A stretch of DNA of 5,038 nt from the NCBI GenBank assembly GCA_003167015.1, contig PMUF01000442.1, positions 1 to 5,038 on the forward strand, given 5' to 3'. A program made the position numbers and the translations under genes. The stretch is from Chitinophagaceae bacterium. GTDB taxonomy: Bacteria; Bacteroidota; Bacteroidia; Chitinophagales; Chitinophagaceae. Positions 1 to 5,038 of this stretch are shown piece by piece; the first letter of the stretch is position 1, and the number at the start of each line of letters is the position of its first letter. The notes under the pieces were generated by a model that was not told the origin of the DNA, searched no databases, and worked only from the letters and a program-made list of their open reading frames with translations.

Positions 1-1161
1 GGGTTTTTCGGCCTCGGTCAGGATGGTGTAGATTTCCAGGTCTTCGGGTAAAGGGGAGAGGGGGATGGGGACCTTCATCAGTTGCTCGATTGCCGTCTGC
101 ATCTCTTTTTCTTTGGGCGTCACGAAGCTGATGGCTATTCCTTTCCGGTCGGCTCTGCCAGTCCTTCCGATGCGGTGAATATAATTCTCCGGTTCATCTG
201 GCATATCGAAGTTAATGACATGCGTGACTTCTGCGACGTCGAGGCCTCTGGCGATAATATCGGTAGCGATAACGGTGTTATATTCTCCGGTCTTAAATCT
301 ATTGACGGTATTAAACCTATAATTCTGGTCTTTATTGGAGTGGATGACCCCTGTTTTGCCCGGAAATTTTCCGGCCAGCTGATCATAGAGTTGATCGGCC
401 AATTGTTTGGTCGAGACAAAGACCAGCACTTTGGTCATGTCGGGATCATGGTTAAGGAGGTACTCCAGCAGGTTGATCTTCGTATTGAAGTTGGGGACTT
501 CATATGCCCGCTGATCGATGGATTCAACGGGAGTGCCGGTGGGTGCGGCTTCAATCCGCTGGGGCTGGTTGAAATAAGTATCCATCAATTGGTCCACTTC
601 GTCGGTAATGGTGGCGGAGAAGAGTAAGTTCTGGCGTTTGGCGGGCAGTAAATCCAAAATATTGCGTAATTGGGTGCGGAAGCCGAGGTTAAGCATTTCG
701 TCGACTTCGTCGATCACCAGCTTTTTAATGGCATTCAGTCGTAAAGAGCCGCTGAGGACGAGGTCGTACAACCTGCCGGGGGTAGCGACGAGGATATCGA
801 ATCCCTTTTCCACTTCTGCCCGTTGCGTGTTGATATTTACGCCCCCATAAACGCCTACTGTCTGAAGTGTCATGTAGGCAGTCAGCGCCCTTGTTGTTTC
901 TACGACCTGTAAGACCAACTCGCGGGTAGGGACGATGATGAGGAACTGTGGGGTTCTTGTCTTCGAGAAGGTCAGCTGTCTCAGGCAAGGCAGTAAATAG
1001 GCGATGGTTTTGCCGGTGCCTGTCTGGGCTATTCCGCAGACATCACGTCCGGACATGATGACGGAGAAGACTTTCTGCTGGATAGAGGTGGGGTACTGAT
1101 AGCCCAGGTCATCGAGGGCGGTCAGTAAAGGTTTGTTGAGGTTCAAGTCGCTGAAAGTCAT
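1..1161 (-). CDS. DEAD-box ATP-dependent RNA helicase (RhlE/CsdA-like), 3' end outside window
   Basis: Superfamily 2 RNA helicase, expected to unwind short RNA duplexes with ATP in the cytoplasm (ribosome assembly, RNA turnover or cold adaptation in this family). The minus strand reads open for 387 codons from the ATG at 1161 to the window edge, with no stop. The motifs fall in order: Q motif (F3, then YPTSIQ at 23-28), motif I AQTGTGKT (45-52), Ia PTREL (78-82), Ib TPGR (127-130), II DEVD (151-154), III SAT (182-184), IV VLVFVSTK (245-252), V ATDIIARGLD (299-308) and VI HRIGRTGR (329-336). Both RecA-like domains are therefore complete, and only a C-terminal tail of unknown length is missing. 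Motif II is DEVD rather than DEAD, followed by EMLNLGF. The start at 1161 puts the Q-motif phenylalanine at residue 3. An in-frame ATG at 1233 would add 24 residues that do not look conserved. The family call is firm; the exact subfamily is not. Confidence 0.96.
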   Translation of the reverse strand, partial: MTFSDLNLNKPLLTALDDLGYQYPTSIQQKVFSVIMSGRDVCGIAQTGTGKTIAYLLPCLRQLTFSKTRTPQFLIIVPTRELVLQVVETTRALTAYMTLQTVGVYGGVNINTQRAEVEKGFDILVATPGRLYDLVLSGSLRLNAIKKLVIDEVDEMLNLGFRTQLRNILDLLPAKRQNLLFSATITDEVDQLMDTYFNQPQRIEAAPTGTPVESIDQRAYEVPNFNTKINLLEYLLNHDPDMTKVLVFVSTKQLADQLYDQLAGKFPGKTGVIHSNKDQNYRFNTVNRFKTGEYNTVIATDIIARGLDVAEVTHVINFDMPDEPENYIHRIGRTGRADRKGIAISFVTPKEKEMQTAIEQLMKVPIPLSPLPEDLEIYTILTEAEKP

Positions 1162-1179
1162 TGCCGTGCTATTGAGGGG

Positions 1180-1187
1180 CAAAGGTA
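1180..1187 (-). promoter_or_regulatory. Candidate Bacteroidota -7 promoter element for the helicase gene
   Basis: On the minus strand this octamer reads TACCTTTG, a match to the Bacteroidota primary-sigma -7 consensus TAnnTTTG. It ends 18 bases upstream of the helicase ATG at 1161, which would give a very short 5' leader. No good TTTG-type -33 element lies at the expected spacing of about 19-21 bases; the nearest TTG (1202-1200) is too close. An eight-base match can occur by chance, so this is only a candidate, supported by its position in the divergent gap. Confidence 0.35.
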
Positions 1188-1204
1188 GGGTAAATCCGGC
1201 AAGG

Positions 1205-1278
1205 ATGGCCTGGGGGCGGGGACCATCCTTCATGCTCCCATCGATAAAGTCTGGCGGGCCTGGACCGACGCCGGCAAA
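1205..1278 (+). other. Coding remnant: N-terminal part of the AHSA1/SRPBCC domain without an in-frame start
   Basis: The frame of the downstream AHSA1 gene stays open back to a TAG at 1186-1188. From 1222 it encodes TILHAPIDKVWRAWTD and then AGK, which matches the usual first strand and helix of this fold (the 'APiekVWeawTdpe' pattern of the family). No ATG, GTG or TTG occurs in this frame between 1189 and 1278. An ATG at 1205 lies in another frame. It would join the domain frame if one more G were present in the G5 (1212-1216) or G4 (1218-1221) run, giving an N-terminus of MAWGAG followed by TILHAPIDKVW. So this stretch is probably real coding sequence separated from its start by a 1-base deletion or sequencing error. 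Loss of the original 5' end by rearrangement is the alternative. Confidence 0.65.
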
Positions 1279-1617
1279 ATGAGCTGGTTTGGATCAGATC
1301 CCCATGGGCAGGTAATCGAAGCCCGGATGGACGCCCGTCCGGGAGGTCTTTTCGAGATCACCTTTCAGAATTCGGACAAGACTGAATTTACCTGTTTCGG
1401 CGTCTATGAGGACGTCCGGCAACCCAATAATCTCTCCTTCAGCTGGGAATGGAAGAATGAACCCGGTGTCCGATCGCAGGTAACGGTTCTTCTCTCACCC
1501 GACGGTAAGGGCAACACAAAAATGACCTTTACGCATGCGGGCGTTGGAGATGCTTCCATGCACGATTATCAAAAAGGGTGGCAGTCCACTTTTCTCAAAC
1601 TTGATCGGGTCTTGTAA
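1279..1617 (+). CDS. AHSA1/SRPBCC (START-like) domain protein, 5' end apparently missing or frameshifted
   Basis: Small soluble protein of the Activator of Hsp90 ATPase homologue 1-like family within the SRPBCC/Bet v1 superfamily, whose helix-grip fold usually binds a hydrophobic ligand. The bacterial members' substrates are mostly unknown and none can be inferred here. From the ATG at 1279 it has 112 residues, with WFGSDP at 3-8, PGGLFEITF at 21-29, then FTWEW-like FSWEW near 53-57, GVRSQVTVLL, MTFTHAGVGD and a C-terminal helix GWQSTFLKLDRVL. The C-terminal half is intact and ends at a TAA. Family members usually run about 135-150 residues. The missing first strand and helix are encoded just upstream in the same frame (see 1205-1278), so 1279 is unlikely to be the native start. 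A protein starting here would lack part of the fold. It is either a start-site/frameshift problem or a recent pseudogene. It is divergent from the helicase and 91 bp upstream of the permease gene. Confidence 0.75.
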   Translation: MSWFGSDPHGQVIEARMDARPGGLFEITFQNSDKTEFTCFGVYEDVRQPNNLSFSWEWKNEPGVRSQVTVLLSPDGKGNTKMTFTHAGVGDASMHDYQKGWQSTFLKLDRVL

Positions 1618-1708
1618 CCATTTTCCCATTCCGCAGTAATCATCAAAAGGGGGATGCAACATTCCCGGGCCGGAGGTGTCCTTAACCCACCATCATCAAC
1701 CCGTTTTT

Positions 1709-4090
1709 ATGCTGAAAAACTATTTCAAAATAGCCCTGCGCAACCTGCGCAAAAGCGCCACATATTCCTTTATCAATATCACCGGCCTCGCTGTAGGCCT
1801 GGCCGTCAGCATCCTCTTGCTGCTTTGGGTGAACGACGAATTGAGCTACGACCGGTTTAACGTCCACGCGGACAACCTTTACAGGCTGTCGCCAAAGTTT
1901 GGTGATGGGGCTAACCCCACGATCTGGGAAACGACACCCGCTCCCTTGGCCTTGTATGCCAAAAAGGAGATCCCTGAAGTAGAAAACACCTGCCGCATCA
2001 CGGAAGATTGGGCTGTTTCCGTATTTGAATACCAGGGGAAAAAAATAACCGAATGGCATAACTGCCAGGTCGACTCTTCTTTTTTCAGCATGTTTACCTA
2101 TCCCCTCATCAAAGGCAACCTGCAACACCCCTTTACGGATGCTCATTCGGTAGTATTGTCCGAGACGACAGCGAAAAAGTTTTTTGGCGATGAAGACCCC
2201 ATAGGCAAAGTACTGAAAGCCGATGACAAGAAAATATACCAGGTCACGGGTGTCATGAAGGACATGCCGGATAATTCGTCGATACAGTTCAACATGGTCT
2301 TTAATTTTCAGGAGCTTGAAAAGGATCAAGACACTACCGGCTACTTTGATAAGCGTCCCATTGACGCCAACTGGGGCCAGTACAATTATGAGACCTATGT
2401 ATTGCTAAAGCCCGGCGCCAATCCTGTCATTGCAGGTCAAAAGATGGGCGTGCTGCACCGCAGCCATCAAAATATAGATTTTAACAAGCACCTGGTTTAC
2501 CTGCTCAACCCGCTGACCAAAATCCATCTCTATGCCACGAACGGTGAGGAGCAGGGGATGATGATCGTGCGGGTGTTCTTCATTGTGGCTGTCATTGTGC
2601 TGCTCATCGCCTGCATCAACTATGTCAACCTGATCACTGCCCGGGCCATAGGGCGCAGCAAGGAAATAAGCCTGCGGAAAATAGTCGGCGCCGGGAAGGC
2701 CGGCCTGTTCCTGCAATTTCTCAGCGAATCGCTGCTGACCTTTCTGATTGCACTGGTCATCGCCACCGGCCTTATTTACGGGGTCATGCCTCTGTACAAT
2801 GATCTGGCCGGCAAAAATATCATGTTCAAACCCTGGGCGCCGGAGGTACTGACGGTGTACGGTCTTACCCTGCTGGCAACGCTGCTGCTGGCAGGCATTT
2901 ATCCTGCCGTGACGCTGGCATCCTTCAAACCGCTGGAGGCGATGAAGGGCAAACTGAGCGGTATCGGCAGCAAAGGCAATTTCCGGAAGGTATTGGTGGT
3001 GGCACAGTTTAGCTGCTCCATCATGCTGATCACCAGTACCATTATTATCGGCAAACAACTCAAATATATCCGCGAAAAGAACCTGGGTTATGACAAAGAG
3101 AATGTCTTTAGCTTCTGGATGCGCAATATTGATAACCATTATGAGGCCGTCAGGACCGAGCTATTGCAGCAACCGGGCATCATCGGCGTGACGGAATCGG
3201 GGGTCGACATCATCAATAGCGGCACCGGTACCAGCAGCGTCAGTTGGGATGGCAAGAGACCGGACCAGCAAACATTTACCATTGGCCAGATGCCGGTCGA
3301 AAATAATTTTCTGGAGGTGATGGGCATGAAACTGGCGGAAGGCAAAGGTTTTACCGGAACGTCAGCCGACAGCACCAACTTTATCCTCAACGAAACAGCT
3401 ATCAAAGAGACCGGTATAACGGAACCCGCAGTGGGCAAAACCTTTACCTTTCATAACATAAAAGGCGTGATTGCCGGTGTCGTAAAGGATTTTCATTTTC
3501 AGAATATGCATACCCAGATCCGCCCGCTCCTGATGCAATACGACAAACACTGGCGGGGGAAAATGTATGTCAGAACGACCGGCAAGGATGCAGCCAAAGC
3601 CCTGGCTGCAGTGGAAGGTATCTGGAAAAGATATAACGCGGATTACGATTTTAATTACACCTTTTTAGACAGTTCGTTTAGCGACTTATACAAGAGCGAT
3701 ACCCACGTCGGACGGCTGTTTAACTGCTTTGCCGTAATAGCCATATTGATATCCTGCCTGGGCTTGTTTGGGCTGGTCACGTTCACTGCCGAAAGCAAGG
3801 TCAAAGAAATAGGCGTCCGGAAAGTATTGGGTGCCGGGGTACCGCATATTGTGGCCCTGTTGTCGAAGGATTTTGTGGTGCTGGTGCTGGTGGCGGCTGC
3901 CATTGCCTTCCCGGTGGCCTGGTATGGGCTGGGCAAATTTTTGCAGGGCTATGCCTACCGGACGGATTTGAGTGGGTGGGTGTTTGTCGCCGCAGGCGCC
4001 ATGACGCTGGTGATCGCGATGATAACCGTCAGCTTTAGGTGTGTACAGGCCGCGCTGGCCAACCCGGTGAAATCTTTGCGTAACGAATGA
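1709..4090 (+). CDS. MacB/FtsX-type ABC transporter permease, two-module, no ATPase domain
   Basis: Inner-membrane permease of 793 residues from the MacB/FtsX (type VII) ABC superfamily. Relatives couple cytoplasmic ATP hydrolysis to movement of periplasmic domains for efflux of drugs or peptides or for lipoprotein handling; the substrate here is unknown. It has two modules. In the first, TM1 is about 21-41, a MacB-like periplasmic core domain about 42-285 (VVLSETTAKKFFGDEDPIGK at 148-167, YQVTGVMKD at 177-185), and an FtsX domain holds TM2 286-309, TM3 333-360 and TM4 379-402, with EISLRKIVGA at 319-328. In the second, TM5 is about 427-448, a second periplasmic domain about 450-668 (FILNETAIKETG, IAGVVKDFHFQ), then TM6 671-694, TM7 720-742 and TM8 755-778, with EIGVRKVLGA at 700-709. 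No Walker motifs are present, so it needs a separate ATPase. The start at 1709 (MLKNYFKIALRNLRK) matches the family's usual N-terminus. A GTG at 1676 would add 11 unconserved residues. Confidence 0.95.
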   Translation: MLKNYFKIALRNLRKSATYSFINITGLAVGLAVSILLLLWVNDELSYDRFNVHADNLYRLSPKFGDGANPTIWETTPAPLALYAKKEIPEVENTCRITEDWAVSVFEYQGKKITEWHNCQVDSSFFSMFTYPLIKGNLQHPFTDAHSVVLSETTAKKFFGDEDPIGKVLKADDKKIYQVTGVMKDMPDNSSIQFNMVFNFQELEKDQDTTGYFDKRPIDANWGQYNYETYVLLKPGANPVIAGQKMGVLHRSHQNIDFNKHLVYLLNPLTKIHLYATNGEEQGMMIVRVFFIVAVIVLLIACINYVNLITARAIGRSKEISLRKIVGAGKAGLFLQFLSESLLTFLIALVIATGLIYGVMPLYNDLAGKNIMFKPWAPEVLTVYGLTLLATLLLAGIYPAVTLASFKPLEAMKGKLSGIGSKGNFRKVLVVAQFSCSIMLITSTIIIGKQLKYIREKNLGYDKENVFSFWMRNIDNHYEAVRTELLQQPGIIGVTESGVDIINSGTGTSSVSWDGKRPDQQTFTIGQMPVENNFLEVMGMKLAEGKGFTGTSADSTNFILNETAIKETGITEPAVGKTFTFHNIKGVIAGVVKDFHFQNMHTQIRPLLMQYDKHWRGKMYVRTTGKDAAKALAAVEGIWKRYNADYDFNYTFLDSSFSDLYKSDTHVGRLFNCFAVIAILISCLGLFGLVTFTAESKVKEIGVRKVLGAGVPHIVALLSKDFVVLVLVAAAIAFPVAWYGLGKFLQGYAYRTDLSGWVFVAAGAMTLVIAMITVSFRCVQAALANPVKSLRNE

Positions 4091-4105
4091 GCCGCGGAGC
4101 GGCTC
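4089..4105 (+). repeat. Perfect 7-bp inverted repeat over the permease stop codon
   Basis: GAGCCGC (4089-4095) and GCGGCTC (4099-4105) are perfectly complementary around a GGA loop, giving a compact GC-rich hairpin whose left arm starts inside the TGA stop codon (4088-4090). No T-run follows (CTGGCCTGAGAACAG), so it does not look like an efficient intrinsic terminator. In a transcript covering both permease genes it could mark a partial attenuation site or an mRNA stability element between the two cistrons. That role is inference; only the symmetry is directly seen. Confidence 0.5.
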
Positions 4106-4135
4106 CTGGCCTGAGAACAGAATAAAAACCATCTC

Positions 4136-5038
4136 ATGATTAAAAATTATTTCAAGATTGCCGCCCGATCTATCGGGAAAGAAGGAGTCTTCTCAGGCAT
4201 CAACGTTTTGGGGCTGAGCGTTGCGCTGAGTGCCTTCCTGGTCATTTATGTCCTGGTTCATTTTCACCTTAGCTTTGAGAAATTCGAAAAGGACGGGGAC
4301 CGGATCTACCGGGTGGTGTCCAATTCTACCTTTAACGGTGAAAAATCTTATACCTCCGGCATTTTATCTCCCCTGGGCCGCGCCATCCGGAAAGACCTGG
4401 CGGGCGTTGAAGAGGCAGCGCCCTTTCGGATCTGGGATCGTGACCTGAAAATATCCATTCCTTCGGGAGGGCAAAAGGACCCGGTCGTTTTTAAAAAGCA
4501 AAAGGATTTTATTTTTGCCGATCTTCCTTATTTCCATTTTATAGGCTATCAATGGTTGGCGGGCTCTCCGGCCACAGCGCTGAACCAGCCGTACCAACTT
4601 GTACTCACGGAAGAAAAGGCGAAACAATTTTTCCCGGGTTCTGCCCCTTCGGAATTGATTGGGAAAGACCTTTATTTCAACGATTCGCTGACCATGAGGA
4701 TCACGGGTATAGTCAAGGATCTCGATCCACATACCGATTTTACCTTTAAAGGATTCATATCAGAAATTACCCTGACGAGCCCCAGCCTGCAACCCGACGA
4801 TTGGACAAGTTGGAATAGCACGGACCCCGCGTCGCAGCTATTGATAAAGTTAACGCCAGGCAGCCGGCCCGCCCTGATCGAAAAAGAAATAGACGCGTTA
4901 TATGAAAAGGGTCATGGACCGGATGATAACGGGAAAAGAGGATATGGGCTTCAGCCGCTGGCCGATATTCATTTTAACGGGGATTATGGGGCCTATGGCC
5001 TTCCTGTGGCTAGCAGGAGTACGCTGTATGGCCTACTC
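4136..5038 (+). CDS. MacB/FtsX-type ABC transporter permease, N-terminal part, runs off window
   Basis: Second permease of the same family, starting 45 bp after the first gene's stop. The ATG at 4136 begins MIKNYFKIAARSIGKEGVF, aligning residue for residue with the first permease's start, and the frame is open for 301 codons to the window edge. TM1 is about 19-42 (GINVLGLSVALSAFLVIYVL). The MacB-like periplasmic core domain follows, with FEKFEKDGDRIYRVV at 47-61, LVLTEEKAKQFFPG at 154-167, LIGKDLYF at 174-181, ITGIVKDLDPHTDFTF at 189-204 and the conserved end LADIHFNGDYGAYG at 275-288. STLYGLL (295-301) should be the lead into TM2, so the FtsX domain and any second module lie outside. No ATPase motif is seen. 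The two proteins are clearly diverged, so the pair is an old duplication or a family array rather than a recent copy. Substrate is unknown. Confidence 0.93.
   Translation, partial: MIKNYFKIAARSIGKEGVFSGINVLGLSVALSAFLVIYVLVHFHLSFEKFEKDGDRIYRVVSNSTFNGEKSYTSGILSPLGRAIRKDLAGVEEAAPFRIWDRDLKISIPSGGQKDPVVFKKQKDFIFADLPYFHFIGYQWLAGSPATALNQPYQLVLTEEKAKQFFPGSAPSELIGKDLYFNDSLTMRITGIVKDLDPHTDFTFKGFISEITLTSPSLQPDDWTSWNSTDPASQLLIKLTPGSRPALIEKEIDALYEKGHGPDDNGKRGYGLQPLADIHFNGDYGAYGLPVASRSTLYGLL

Noticed and set aside
82..850. Plus-strand ORFs at 82-627 and 608-850
   Set aside because: They lie antisense to the helicase, whose full motif set is in the opposite strand; their translations show no recognisable domain.
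1664..1669. CCCGGG palindrome upstream of the permease
   Set aside because: A six-base palindrome is expected by chance, and no longer symmetry surrounds it.
1676..1708. GTG at 1676 as the permease start
   Set aside because: The 11 added residues (SLTHHHQPVF after the first) are not family-like, whereas MLKNYFKIALRN at 1709 is the usual N-terminus. The GGAGG at 1672-1676 overlaps the GTG and is 33 bases from the ATG, so it serves neither as a spaced ribosome binding site.
1618..1708. Promoter for the permease genes in the 91-bp gap
   Set aside because: No TAnnTTTG-like element or other convincing promoter match is visible; co-transcription with the upstream gene is possible but unproven.
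1654..1860. Plus-strand ORF of 68 codons overlapping the permease start
   Set aside because: It overlaps the permease's N-terminal codons in another frame, and its product resembles nothing known.
4089..4130. Intrinsic terminator after the first permease
   Set aside because: The hairpin is real but has no following T-run, and the next gene starts within 45 bp in the same direction.
1682..4137. Minus-strand ORFs under the first permease, up to 244 codons (2405-3139)
   Set aside because: They are shadows of a clearly real plus-strand gene with conserved motifs across its length; their compositions are His/Gln-rich and unlike a folded protein.
4230..4749. ORFs at 4230-4448, 4552-4749 (plus) and 4364-4732 (minus)
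   Set aside because: They are other-frame shadows of the second permease, which is open from 4136 to the window edge.

Overview
The window reads as a stretch of a Bacteroidota chromosome, probably Chitinophagaceae or a close relative. This is inferred from family resemblance and no search was run. The clues are an RhlE/CsdA-type DEAD-box helicase with the DEVDEML variant of motif II, and two tandem MacB/FtsX-type permeases beginning M(L/I)KNYFKIA, a layout typical of that phylum. A TAnnTTTG-like -7 element upstream of the helicase and weak Shine-Dalgarno signals also fit.

Layout. Positions 1-1161 (minus strand) hold most of the helicase, whose C-terminal tail runs off the left edge. A short divergent intergenic region follows, with a candidate helicase promoter. 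A small plus-strand AHSA1/SRPBCC gene ends at 1617. Its recognisable domain begins upstream of the first usable in-frame ATG (1279), so its 5' end looks frameshifted or lost. After 91 bp comes a complete 793-residue, two-module ABC-type permease (1709-4090). It is followed 45 bp later by a second, related permease (4136 onward) that runs off the right edge just where its second membrane segment should begin. A 7-bp perfect hairpin overlaps the stop codon of the first permease.

How the genes relate. The two permeases probably form one transcription unit. They resemble Bacteroidota orphan permeases that carry no ATPase domain, and no ATPase is visible in the window. The AHSA1 gene lies upstream on the same strand and may be co-transcribed, but no functional link is evident. 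The helicase is divergent and probably independent.

I see no mobile element, CRISPR array, tRNA or rRNA, and no convincing new system. The observation most worth checking is the broken or mis-started 5' end of the AHSA1 gene.
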